This document shows positions 1 to 8,278 of a stretch of DNA of 64,000 nt, piece by piece. Below the pieces are notes generated by a model that saw only the letters and a list, made by a program, of their open reading frames with translations, had not been told where the DNA came from and did no database searches. Numbering within the stretch: position 1 is the stretch's first letter; every line of letters starts with the position of its first letter. Position numbers and translations under genes: made by a program. The stretch comes from Hyphomonadaceae bacterium (GTDB lineage: Bacteria > Pseudomonadota > Alphaproteobacteria > Caulobacterales > Hyphomonadaceae): positions 62,001 through 126,000 of the forward strand of contig JALHLU010000008.1 of the NCBI GenBank assembly GCA_022844345.1, written 5' to 3'.

Positions 1-212
1 TCGAAGATGTCGGCCGCGCGCGCGGTGTCGCGCGAGGAGAACGACATCTTGCGCATCGAGTCGATGATCGGGCGCGCGTCGAAAGATGTCATGTCGACAT
101 GCTCGACGGTTTTGCCGAGCAGCTGCGCCTTCGTGTTGTTGCGCTTCTTCGCGACGGCTTTTACGGGCGCGGCTTTTGCGGAGGAGGCCTTGGCGGGGGC
201 TTTGGATGCCAT
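1..212 (-). CDS. Deoxyhypusine synthase-like protein, N-terminal part (runs off window)
   Basis: The reverse strand opens with an ATG at 212-210 and stays open to the window edge, giving about 70 residues. It begins MASKAPAKASSAKAAPVKA, a Lys/Ala-rich leader, followed by a block containing VEHVDMTSFDARPIIDSM and FSSRDTARAADIF. That block resembles the start of bacterial deoxyhypusine-synthase-like proteins, NAD-dependent enzymes that transfer aminobutyl groups and in bacteria are linked to homospermidine or related polyamine chemistry. A GGAG sits about 8 nt upstream of the ATG. It lies downstream of the ornithine decarboxylase gene on the same strand, which fits a polyamine role, but a strong hairpin terminator separates the two. 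Only the N-terminus is visible, so no catalytic residue can be checked. Confidence 0.7.
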   Translation of the reverse strand, partial: MASKAPAKASSAKAAPVKAVAKKRNNTKAQLLGKTVEHVDMTSFDARPIIDSMRKMSFSSRDTARAADIF

Positions 213-321
213 GGGAGGATGTCTCCAGGGATGAGGACGTCATCAGGCGACGGCCAGCCTTGGTTTCCCGGATCCGGGTTGGGCGGGGATATAGCAGTGT
301 GCGGACGAGTTTGAATAGGAA

Positions 322-354
322 AAGCGCGGGCCGGGGTTCATTCGGCCCGCGCTT
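322..354 (-). terminator. Intrinsic terminator after the ornithine decarboxylase gene
   Basis: Perfect 11-bp arms AAGCGCGGGCC and GGCCCGCGCTT flank an 11-nt loop. On the minus strand the stem is followed by TTCC. It lies 18 nt past the decarboxylase stop codon and before the deoxyhypusine-synthase-like gene. Confidence 0.75.
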
Positions 355-372
355 CCATTTGTTACAGTTATG

Positions 373-1602
373 CTACCGGACGACCTTGAGGCGGCGGGGC
401 GACTTGCGGGCCGTGCGGCGCGCAACAACGGCAGCAGGCTTTTCGACAACAAGCGGGCCGTACATCGAAGTCCACGGCAGGTCGCGGACACCGATGGTTT
501 CGGTCTCGCCAAAGCCGTTGAACCGCGTCTGCATCGCGACGCCATAGGCGCCGAGCATGCCGAGCTCGATATAGTCGCCTTCGCGGATGTCCGCCGGCAG
601 GGTGAACGGCCCTTCCATGGCATCCAGCGAATCGCAGGTCGGGCCATACAGCTTGAACGGCTGCTCGCCGCCTTCGAACGCGCCATCCGGGCGGTGGGCC
701 TTCACGGGGAAGGGCCACTTGCAGTGGGCGGCGTCGAACAGGTTGCCGTACGATCCGTCGTTGATGTGCAGCGCGCCGTCCTTCACCAGCTCGACGCGGG
801 CGAGGATGGAGCTCGACTCGGCGACAAGCGCGCGGCCGGGTTCGCACCATAGCTGGGCGTTCATCGCGACCGGCATTTCCTCGAACACCTCCTTGATGAC
901 CCTGACGTAGAGCTCAAGGTCCGGAGGCGTCATGCCCGGGTAAGCAGACGGGAAGCCGCCGCCCACATCGACGACATCGAGAATGACGCCAGCGCCGCGG
1001 ATGATCCGCGAGGCCAGCTCCATCGCGTCGCGATAGGCCGAGGGGTTCATGCACTGCGAGCCGACGTGGAAGGACACGCCGAGATTGTCGGCGAAGCCGC
1101 GCGCCTTGCGCAGCAGCGCAGGAGCGTTTTCTTCCGAGACGCCGAACTTGTTCGACAGCGCGTACATCGCATCAGCGTTGTTCACCGCGAGCCGCACGAC
1201 AAGCGTGAGGTCATCGGCGCGCTGGGTTGCGGCGACGATCTTCTCGAGCTCAGCCTCGCAATCGAGCGAGAACACGCGGACGCCATGCTCGAAGTAGGCG
1301 CGCTCGATAGCCTTGCGCGACTTCACCGGATGCATGAACGCCATCTTCGCGTCTGGATAACGCGATGCGATGAGCTTGATCTCTTCTTCCGAAGCGACGT
1401 CGAACCAGCGGAGACCCGTCGCATACATTGCGTCGAGCGCCCACGGCGAAGGGTTCGCCTTTACTGCGTAAAGAACTTCACCCGGAAAGTTATCCCTGAA
1501 CCATGAAGCCGCTATAGACACCCGTTCCGGTCGCACGCATGCAACCGGCTTTTCAGGGAGTCGTTCCCGGACCAGGTCCAGGGGCGTATGAAACGTGAGC
1601 AA
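373..1602 (-). CDS. Group IV PLP-dependent ornithine/lysine decarboxylase
   Basis: A 409-residue fold type III (alanine-racemase-like) decarboxylase that makes putrescine (or cadaverine) from ornithine (or lysine) in the cytosol. The PLP-binding lysine is K48 in YAVKANPSP, HVGSQ is at 179-183, the glycine-rich phosphate loop VGGGFPS at 213-219, CEPGR at 253-257, the active-site cysteine C323 in CDSLD, and the late tyrosine Y353 in GAYG. Length fits the family, apart from a basic tail at 391-409. The start is a TTG with AGGGG 9 nt upstream; no ATG precedes K48 in frame. A 218-nt structured leader and a strong promoter lie upstream. Whether ornithine or lysine is preferred cannot be told from the sequence. 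Confidence 0.92.
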   Translation of the reverse strand: MLTFHTPLDLVRERLPEKPVACVRPERVSIAASWFRDNFPGEVLYAVKANPSPWALDAMYATGLRWFDVASEEEIKLIASRYPDAKMAFMHPVKSRKAIERAYFEHGVRVFSLDCEAELEKIVAATQRADDLTLVVRLAVNNADAMYALSNKFGVSEENAPALLRKARGFADNLGVSFHVGSQCMNPSAYRDAMELASRIIRGAGVILDVVDVGGGFPSAYPGMTPPDLELYVRVIKEVFEEMPVAMNAQLWCEPGRALVAESSSILARVELVKDGALHINDGSYGNLFDAAHCKWPFPVKAHRPDGAFEGGEQPFKLYGPTCDSLDAMEGPFTLPADIREGDYIELGMLGAYGVAMQTRFNGFGETETIGVRDLPWTSMYGPLVVEKPAAVVARRTARKSPRRLKVVR

Positions 1603-1820
1603 TTCACGTACACCCCTGATAGATTGTTGAACCCAATCCGGCGTTAGTACGGGCTTTCAACTCGTTAAGTCTGCCTCTCAACCCGCACACGTCATCCAAA
1701 CCCCACCTCTTACGAGGAGCTCCCCTTCTGGGAGAGCGGGTCTCTTTCAGTGGAGACCCTTGGGAAGTTCAGACGCCACGTGGAATCAAGGCGCAGAGCC
1801 TCGAGCCGATGTCCGCCGGC
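1603..1820 (-). ncRNA. Structured 5' leader of the decarboxylase mRNA (candidate speF-type cis-regulatory RNA)
   Basis: About 218 nt separate the inferred transcription start from the TTG start codon. Read on the minus strand, the leader holds back-to-back hairpins: GGGTCTC/GAGACCC (1760-1739) and GCTCTCC/GGGGAGC just after it, then CGGGTT pairing with AGCCCG around 1686-1650. A five-codon ORF (ATG at 1695-1693, TGA at 1680-1678) follows a GAGGTGGGG purine run. The speF RNA motif is a known long leader element upstream of alphaproteobacterial ornithine decarboxylase genes, so position and size fit. I could not match its consensus from memory, so assignment to that Rfam family is inference. 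Confidence 0.5.
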
Positions 1821-1826
1821 GCGATG

Positions 1827-1855
1827 TATATAGGTCCATACCTTCCCCCTGTAAA
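1827..1855 (-). promoter_or_regulatory. Sigma-70-type promoter for the decarboxylase gene
   Basis: On the minus strand TTTACA (1855-1850) and TATATA (1832-1827) are separated by exactly 17 nt. This is close to the housekeeping consensus and the best promoter match I found in the window. It predicts a transcription start near 1820. Confidence 0.7.
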
Positions 1856-2068
1856 GAAAATCTTGCGGCCGTTCAGTGGGTTGCCAACAACCGTTCATAT
1901 TGGGGCACAATTAGTAGGTGGCGCCGCCGGGGGTGATCGGGCGACGGTATTTGTGACACTGGGCCGATCCACTTGCGCAACAGTTGATTCGCAGCTCCTG
2001 CGCCGCACCCCATTGCGGGAGGGTCCTCATCTTGCGAGACTTTTGTCGCGTGTGAGGGGGGAACTGCG

Positions 2069-4039
2069 ATGATCCGGATATTGGCGGCGGCGGCGTGGCT
2101 GGCGGCGGGTGCGGGCTGGGCGGAGGCTCAGGACGCGGCGAAGTTCGTTGACGCCACGACGGTGATTTCGGCGCAGCTTTCGCCGAGCGGCCGGGAAGTT
2201 GCGTTGATCCGCCGCACCGATGAGGTCCAGCAGGTGCTGGTCGTGGATATCGCGAAAAAAGAGACGCGCGTGATCCAGTCCACGAGCCAGTCGAGCAGGT
2301 TCGATTTCGACTGGGTGCGGTGGAAGGGCGATGCCCGCCTCGTGATTGGCGCGACGGTCGAACTGGTCCGGCACGGCACCTCGATTCCCGGCCAGCTGCG
2401 CAGGACCGAGGACCAGGTGTTCCGCGTATCGCGCGTGTTCGGACTTGGCACGGACGGCCGCAATGCGGTGCAGATGTTCGAAGGCAAGCTCGCCAGGCTG
2501 TGGGGCAATGTCGGCTCGACCGTGCTGCTCGACGAACTGCCGGGCGATGCGGGACATGTGATGATCTCGGCGTGGGAAAGTTCAGGCTTCGGCGCCTGGA
2601 AAGCCGATGTCACGACAGGAAAGGTCGAGCAGATCGCCAATGGCGGATCGGAGACCTTGTACTACGCCACCGACGGCGCCGGCTATCCGGTGATCAGGAT
2701 CGACGGAACGGCCAACGTCCAGCGCTTATACCGCCGGGCATCCGGCGCGGAGGCCTGGCTTCCGGCAGGCGAGATCCGGCAGTCGCTGGCGTTTGACACG
2801 CCTGACTTCAGGATCATCGGACCTGGACCGGCGCGGAGCCAGGTCTACGTCCTTGCCCGGCATGACAACTTCGACCGGGCATCGCTCTATCTCTTCGACA
2901 CATCGACGGGTGATTTCGGAGCGCCGCTCTTCACGGGGGTAGAGGCCGACGCCAGTTCGCCGTGGATTGATCCGGCGACGCGCGCGCTGGTCGCGACGTG
3001 CGAATTCGCTGCCCGGCTCGCGTGCCGCATGGTCGACCCTCAGCTTCAGAAGTTTCTCAACGGCCTCAACCAGTATTTCGACAAGCAGGCGACGATCCAG
3101 CTGGTCAACATGTCGGCTGACGCCAAGAAATGGCTGCTGCGCGTCGGCATGCCAACGGAAGGCGCGAGCTACTACATATTCGATCTGGCGACCGCTCAGG
3201 CTGACAAGCTTCTCGATATCTATCCAAGCCTGTCCGGCCAGAAGCTCTCTCCTACCGAAGTCGTCACCTACGATGCTCGCGACGGAACACAGCTGTGGGC
3301 CTATGTCACGGCCCGGCCCGGCGCGACGGCCGCGCGCCCGATGGTTGTGCTGCCCCACGGAGGCCCCGAAGCTCGCGACCACTATGGCTACGACGCCTTC
3401 GCGCAGTTCCTGGCAGCGCAAGGTTATGTCGTTGTTCAGCCCAATTTTCGCGGCTCGGCCGGGTTCGGCGAGGCATTCTCGGATGCTGGGATGGGCCAAT
3501 GGGGCGGGCGCATGCAGGACGATGTCAGCGACGTCGTGAAGCACATGATCGCGTCAGGTGCGGCAGACCCGCAGCGCATCTGCATCGTCGGCTCGTCCTA
3601 TGGCGGCTATGCGGCCCTCGCCGGCGTCACGCTTACGCCTGACCTCTACAAGTGCGCCGTGTCGATCGCCGGCGTTTCGGACCTTCCCGAAATTCTCAGG
3701 AATGAGAGGCGGGACAATGGCGTGAATTCCAACGCATATTTCTACTGGCGGTACTCGATCGGAGACCCGGACAAGGATCGCGTTGCGCTGGAAGCCGCCT
3801 CTCCCGCCAGGCTGGCGAAGAATGTGAAGGCCCCCGTCCTGCTCATCCACGGCGATGACGACGAGACGGTGCCGGTGAGCCAGTCGATACTGATGCACGA
3901 CGCCCTGCGGTCTGCTGGCAAGCCGGTGAAACTGATCCGCATCCAGAAATCAGATCACTACTGGGACAACTGGAAGCGCAAGGACCGGTTGACCCTCTAC
4001 CAGGAAACGGCGGCTTTCCTGAAGCAGCATCTGGACTGA
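2069..4039 (+). CDS. S9 family prolyl oligopeptidase-type serine peptidase
   Basis: A 656-residue exported peptidase with a beta-propeller N-terminal domain and a C-terminal alpha/beta-hydrolase domain that cleaves short peptides, often after proline or from the N-terminus. Residues 1-20 form a signal peptide (MIRILAAAAWLAAGAGWAEA). The catalytic triad is visible: S510 in GSSYGG, D598 in HGDDDETV, and H630 in KSDHYW. The oxyanion region LPHGGPEARDHYGY precedes the nucleophile as in dipeptidyl-aminopeptidase/acylaminoacyl-peptidase members. A GGGGGGA purine run stands 6-7 nt before the ATG. It is divergent from the decarboxylase, with the shared intergenic space holding that gene's promoter; no obvious promoter for this gene was found. 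Substrate is unknown. Confidence 0.9.
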   Translation: MIRILAAAAWLAAGAGWAEAQDAAKFVDATTVISAQLSPSGREVALIRRTDEVQQVLVVDIAKKETRVIQSTSQSSRFDFDWVRWKGDARLVIGATVELVRHGTSIPGQLRRTEDQVFRVSRVFGLGTDGRNAVQMFEGKLARLWGNVGSTVLLDELPGDAGHVMISAWESSGFGAWKADVTTGKVEQIANGGSETLYYATDGAGYPVIRIDGTANVQRLYRRASGAEAWLPAGEIRQSLAFDTPDFRIIGPGPARSQVYVLARHDNFDRASLYLFDTSTGDFGAPLFTGVEADASSPWIDPATRALVATCEFAARLACRMVDPQLQKFLNGLNQYFDKQATIQLVNMSADAKKWLLRVGMPTEGASYYIFDLATAQADKLLDIYPSLSGQKLSPTEVVTYDARDGTQLWAYVTARPGATAARPMVVLPHGGPEARDHYGYDAFAQFLAAQGYVVVQPNFRGSAGFGEAFSDAGMGQWGGRMQDDVSDVVKHMIASGAADPQRICIVGSSYGGYAALAGVTLTPDLYKCAVSIAGVSDLPEILRNERRDNGVNSNAYFYWRYSIGDPDKDRVALEAASPARLAKNVKAPVLLIHGDDDETVPVSQSILMHDALRSAGKPVKLIRIQKSDHYWDNWKRKDRLTLYQETAAFLKQHLD

Positions 4040-4100
4040 GCGTGCTTGCGCGGGTCTCCTGCGTGTTCTAGCGCTCGACCACGGTATGCAGGAGTGCTCC

Positions 4101-4670
4101 ATGGCCGCCATGTCCGCGGATATCCGCCTGCCCGATTGGGTGGAAGCGTGGGACATGCCCACAGCGCCGGTATCTGATGTGGAGGCGATGCGCCTCGCCA
4201 TCGCGCTCGCCGAAGAGAATGTTGCACGCAAAACCGGCGGCCCTTTCGGCGCCTGCATCCGCCACGACGCGTCCGGCGCTGTGATCGGCGTCGGCGTCAA
4301 TCTCGCCGTGTCGAGCGGCAACCCCCTGCTGCATGCCGAGACCGTGGCGATCTCGATGTCGGGCAAGCGCCTTATCGCCGGGCCCGCAGGCGTCACGCTA
4401 TTTACCTCATGCGAGCCCTGCATCATGTGCCTTGGCGCATCGCACTGGGCGCAGATCGGACGCATCGTGTCGGCGGCATCCCGCGACGACGCGCGGACAG
4501 TCGGCTTCAGCGAGGGCGCGGGCACACCGCAGCTTCGCGCCGAGATGGCCGCGCGCGGCGTCATCTTCGAGGACGGGCTGTTGCGAGATGAGGGGTCCGC
4601 GGTGCTGAGGCGCTATGTCGGGAGTGGCGGTGCGATCTACGGGCCTCAGGTTCGGGGAGGGTCGTCATGA
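4101..4670 (+). CDS. Nucleoside/cytidine deaminase-fold zinc hydrolase
   Basis: A 189-residue protein of the CDA/tRNA-adenosine-deaminase/guanine-deaminase fold that hydrolytically deaminates a base or nucleoside. The zinc site is intact: H78 and the proton-shuttling E80 in HAE, then C107 and C110 in PCIMC. The GGPFGACI segment before HAE is typical of guanine-deaminase-like members. I place the start at 4101 because AGGAG at 4090-4094 is 6 nt upstream; an in-frame ATG at 4086 has no such site. The C-terminus overlaps the next lipoprotein gene by 4 nt (ATGA), which implies translational coupling. Guanine is a plausible substrate, but the sequence does not decide it. Confidence 0.85.
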   Translation: MAAMSADIRLPDWVEAWDMPTAPVSDVEAMRLAIALAEENVARKTGGPFGACIRHDASGAVIGVGVNLAVSSGNPLLHAETVAISMSGKRLIAGPAGVTLFTSCEPCIMCLGASHWAQIGRIVSAASRDDARTVGFSEGAGTPQLRAEMAARGVIFEDGLLRDEGSAVLRRYVGSGGAIYGPQVRGGSS

Positions 4671-5218
4671 GACGTATGATGGGTCCTGCACTTGGCGTGC
4701 TGCTTCTGGCGTCCTGCGACCGGCTGGAAGGTCCGGCGGACGCGCCGCCCGCCGCCGCCGCGTTCAACCATAGTATAAGCGCGGACCTGTCCGGCTACTA
4801 TATGCCAGCGAGCGAGACGCGGGTCGGGAAGTGGTCATTCGGCCACATCTTCGTTGGTCAGCCGCAGGAGTTCGAGGCTTGGGAAGGCGGCCGGTCCAAC
4901 GAACACTTGGCCCCAGTCCTGATCCAGTTTGATGATACTTCAAGCCCAATGGTTGCGGACAAGTTCGGTCGCGCCGTTGAGCATATTGTCACGATCCGTG
5001 TCTTGCCGACGGCCTACTCGGTGTCTGACACCGCCATCAATTTCCAGGGTCGGTCGCCGGAGCTGGGGCTGGTCCGGTTCGACGGACTGCTTGATCCGGG
5101 CGCCTTGGCGAGGCCGCGTCGCAGTCTCGGCGATGAGGGCTTGCTTTTGACGGGCCGGCTGACAGTGGGCGACTCTACGGCGCAGAACATCCAGCTGCGC
5201 TGGTGGAGCGGCGACTGA
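4667..5218 (+). CDS. Putative lipoprotein of unknown function
   Basis: A 183-residue protein whose first 17 residues, MRRMMGPALGVLLLASC, are a lipoprotein signal with lipobox LASC, so C17 should be lipidated. The mature part is soluble with no membrane helices. I recognise no domain. The segments FGHIFVGQPQEFEAWEGG and LIQFDDTSSPMV look like a folded beta-rich domain. The start codon overlaps the stop of the deaminase gene (ATGA), so the two are probably translated together. Nothing visible explains why a deaminase would be coupled to an envelope lipoprotein. Confidence 0.75.
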   Translation: MRRMMGPALGVLLLASCDRLEGPADAPPAAAAFNHSISADLSGYYMPASETRVGKWSFGHIFVGQPQEFEAWEGGRSNEHLAPVLIQFDDTSSPMVADKFGRAVEHIVTIRVLPTAYSVSDTAINFQGRSPELGLVRFDGLLDPGALARPRRSLGDEGLLLTGRLTVGDSTAQNIQLRWWSGD

Positions 5219-5354
5219 CGGCCGCACAATCCCCCCGAGCGGATGTCCAGCCTCCGTCCTTTCAAGGGGAGGTGAATTCTCCCTGGGCCGAATCTTATTG
5301 CTTCTCGATAACGCCCACCTAGAGTGCTCCTCAGGCAATTTCTGAGGGTGAGCG

Positions 5355-8180
5355 ATGTCCAGAAAACTCATGATGGTGAAGCTTGGCGGCGTGCTCGCGG
5401 CTGTGCTGGCGGCGAATGCGTGTGCTTCCCCGGGGGCCACATCCACGACCTATGCGGCGCCGATGATCCCGGCTGCCGTGCCCGAGCAGCCCGCAACGCC
5501 CGCGCGCGATCCTGTCGTCGCCCAGATAGCGGCGATGGAATACGACATCCCCTACACGAAGTATGTCCTGCAGAATGGCCTCACGCTTGTCGTGCACGAA
5601 GACGCCAAGACGCCAACCGTCACGGTCCACCTGATCTACCACGTCGGATCGAAGAACGAGCCGAAGGGCCGCTCGGGTTTTGCCCACCTGTTCGAACACC
5701 TGATGTTCAACGGCTCGCAGCATTTCAACGACGACTTCTTCAAGGCGACGCAGCAGTTCGGCGCCACCAACCAGAACGGCACCACCAACACCGACCGCAC
5801 CAACTACTATCAGACCGTCCCCAAGGAAGCGCTCGATTCCATCCTGTGGCTGGAATCCGATCGCATGGGCTATCTGCTGGGCGCCGTCGATCAGGCGCGT
5901 CTCGATGAACAGCGCGGCGTCGTGCAGAACGAAAAGCGCCAGGGTGAGAACCAGCCTTACGGCCAGGTGTTCAACCGCATCGTGGCGGCAACCTATCCGT
6001 CGGATCACCCCTACGGCCACACCGTGATCGGTTCGATGGAAGACCTCGAAGCCGCCTCGATGGCTGATGTTCAGGAATGGTTCAAGCAGTGGTATGGCCC
6101 CTCCAACGCCATTCTGGTGCTCGCGGGCGACATCAAGCCGGAAGAGGCGAAGGCGCAGGTCGAGAAATACTTCGGCGAGCTGCCGCCCGGCCCGCCTCAG
6201 GCCCAGCCGAAATCCTGGGTGCCCTCGCTCGCTGAAGACCAGCGCGAGGTGCTCTATGATCGTGTCGCGCAGCCCCGCGTCTACGTGACGTGGAACGTGC
6301 CGCAGCTCGGCCACGCCGACGGCGAATTGCTCGACCATGTCGCCTCCGCGCTCGGCGGCGACCGCAATGCGCGTCTCACCAAGCGGCTGGTCTATGACGA
6401 GCAGATCGCCACCAGCGTCAATGTCGGCAACCCGCAAAGCGAGATCGCTGGCCAGTTCCGCATCGTCGTGACGGCCAAGCCCGACGCCGACCTGGCGAAG
6501 ATCGAGACGGCGATCAACGAGGAGTTGGCCCGCATCATCGCCACGGGCCCGACCCAGGCCGAGATCGACAAGAACATCGTCCAATCCGTTTCCGGCATTA
6601 TTTCTGGTCTCGAGAGCACATCGAGCAAGGCGGCCCAGCTTGGCCAGTGGGAAATGATCGCCGGCGAGCCCAGCGGCTGGAAGGACTCGCTCGAAAGGCT
6701 CGAAGCGGCGACCCCGGCCACCGTGCAGGCGGCCGCAAGCCGTTGGCTCACACGCGGGTCCTACACGCTGACCGTCCTGCCGTTCGGCAACCCGAAGGCG
6801 TTCGCCGAACCTGTCGACCGCTCCAAGCTGCCGCTTCCCGGCGCCATCGCGGATGCGGCCTTCCCGGCCTTCCAGACGGCGACGCTGTCGAACGGCGCCA
6901 AGGTCTACCTCGTCGAGCGGCATGACGCGCCGCAGGTCAACGTGTCGATGGTGCTCGACACGGGTTATCCCAGCGACCAGTCCTCGATCCGCAACGGCCT
7001 CAGCGGCGTCACCGCCAACATGATGGACGAGGGCACCACGACACGCACTGCTCTGCAGATCGCTGACGAGGTCGACCGGCTTGGCGGCTATGTCGGCACG
7101 TCCGGCGGCGGCGAGCAGTCCGTGGTGGAGTTCAGCGCGCTGACGCCCACGCTTGATCGCGTGATGGCGATCTGGGCAGACGTGCTGCGCAATCCCGCCT
7201 TCGCCGAGGGCGATTTCCAACGCATCCAGGCTCAGACGATCCAGAACCTGCAGCAGCAGCTCTCCAATCCGGCCTCAATCGGACAGCGCGTGATGTCGCG
7301 CATGCTGTGGGGCGACGACCATCCCTATGGCCGCCTCGTCTCGACGGGCGATATTGCTGGCCTCAAGCCTGCAGATGCGGCTACCTTCCATAAGGCCTGG
7401 TACGGCCCCAACAACGCAACCATCTTTGTGGTCGGCGATACCACGCTCGCGGAGATCACGCCGAAGCTGGAAGCTGCGCTGGCTGGATGGGCCAATGCGC
7501 CCAGCCGCGCTGCGACGGTCCCGAATGGCGCGCGTCCCGCCAAGCCCACGGTCTATATCGTCGACCGGCCGGATTCGGTGCAGTCGGTGATCCTTGTCGG
7601 ATCGCCCCAGCCGCCGCGCAACCCGGCCGAAGATACGCGCGTGTCAGCCTTCAACGCTCTCTTCGGCGGCAACTTCGATAGCAGGGTCAACATGAACCTG
7701 CGCGAAGACAAGGGCTGGTCCTATGGCGCCCGTTCGCAGATCAGCGGCGGCCGCGGCCCGCGCACCTTCCTGATCTCGGCGCCGGTGCAGACCGATCAGA
7801 CCAAGGGCGCGCTCGCCGAACTGCGCAAGGAACTCACCGAAGTCGTCGGCCGCCGTCCGCCCAGCGTGAACGAGCTCAATACCGTGCGCACAAACACGCT
7901 GCTCGGCATGGCGAGCCGGTGGGAGACCTCTGGCGCCGTCCTCAACTCGCTGATCGACATCCACCAGTTCAACCTTCCGGCTGACTACTGGTCGAACTAC
8001 GCGAGCACCTATCGCGCGGCGACGCCGGGCGATATCGAGGCGATGGCCAAGCGCATCATCCCGGACCAGAACCATGTCTGGGTGATCGTGGGCGACCGCG
8101 CCAAGATCGAGAAGGGCGTGCGTGAACTCAACCTCGGCGAAATCCGCATCGTCGATGTGGACGGCAACCCGGTCCAGTAG
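5355..8180 (+). CDS. M16 family zinc metallopeptidase, two-lobed
   Basis: A 941-residue pitrilysin/processing-peptidase-family protein with two tandem M16 halves. The N-terminal half is catalytic: H111-L-F-E114-H115 and the third ligand E193 in QNEKR, 78 residues on. The C-terminal half (from about residue 500) lacks an HxxEH motif, having ANMMDEGT where it would lie, which is normal for the non-catalytic half. An export signal covers residues 1-23. LAANAC could be a poor lipobox or simply a signal-peptidase I site. GAGGGTGAG precedes the ATG. Such proteins act in the periplasm on peptides or misfolded proteins. A terminator follows at 8202-8234. Confidence 0.92.
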   Translation: MSRKLMMVKLGGVLAAVLAANACASPGATSTTYAAPMIPAAVPEQPATPARDPVVAQIAAMEYDIPYTKYVLQNGLTLVVHEDAKTPTVTVHLIYHVGSKNEPKGRSGFAHLFEHLMFNGSQHFNDDFFKATQQFGATNQNGTTNTDRTNYYQTVPKEALDSILWLESDRMGYLLGAVDQARLDEQRGVVQNEKRQGENQPYGQVFNRIVAATYPSDHPYGHTVIGSMEDLEAASMADVQEWFKQWYGPSNAILVLAGDIKPEEAKAQVEKYFGELPPGPPQAQPKSWVPSLAEDQREVLYDRVAQPRVYVTWNVPQLGHADGELLDHVASALGGDRNARLTKRLVYDEQIATSVNVGNPQSEIAGQFRIVVTAKPDADLAKIETAINEELARIIATGPTQAEIDKNIVQSVSGIISGLESTSSKAAQLGQWEMIAGEPSGWKDSLERLEAATPATVQAAASRWLTRGSYTLTVLPFGNPKAFAEPVDRSKLPLPGAIADAAFPAFQTATLSNGAKVYLVERHDAPQVNVSMVLDTGYPSDQSSIRNGLSGVTANMMDEGTTTRTALQIADEVDRLGGYVGTSGGGEQSVVEFSALTPTLDRVMAIWADVLRNPAFAEGDFQRIQAQTIQNLQQQLSNPASIGQRVMSRMLWGDDHPYGRLVSTGDIAGLKPADAATFHKAWYGPNNATIFVVGDTTLAEITPKLEAALAGWANAPSRAATVPNGARPAKPTVYIVDRPDSVQSVILVGSPQPPRNPAEDTRVSAFNALFGGNFDSRVNMNLREDKGWSYGARSQISGGRGPRTFLISAPVQTDQTKGALAELRKELTEVVGRRPPSVNELNTVRTNTLLGMASRWETSGAVLNSLIDIHQFNLPADYWSNYASTYRAATPGDIEAMAKRIIPDQNHVWVIVGDRAKIEKGVRELNLGEIRIVDVDGNPVQ

Positions 8181-8201
8181 AGTTTTCCAGTCAGCAAACG
8201 C

Positions 8202-8234
8202 AAAGGGCGGCCGCGAAAAGTGGCCGCCCTTTTT
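8202..8234 (+). terminator. Intrinsic terminator after the M16 peptidase gene
   Basis: AAAGGGCGGCC and GGCCGCCCTTT form an 11-bp stem with a 9-nt loop, ending in a T-run. Because both sides are A/T-flanked it may also stop the convergent glycosyltransferase transcript. Confidence 0.85.
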
Positions 8235-8278
8235 CATGTCGCTCCCACGCATCGCGCGTCCGGAATGGCAGGGTACAG

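Noticed and set aside
1710-1910. 66-codon minus-strand frame before the decarboxylase, as a possible leader peptide
   Set aside because: It starts upstream of the near-consensus promoter at 1827-1855, so it would not be in that transcript, and has no ribosome site.
5331-7220. 629-residue open frame on the minus strand
   Set aside because: It is antisense to the M16 peptidase, whose zinc motif, signal peptide and terminator are clear. The antisense product is a His/Arg/Gly-rich low-complexity sequence typical of GC-rich shadow frames.
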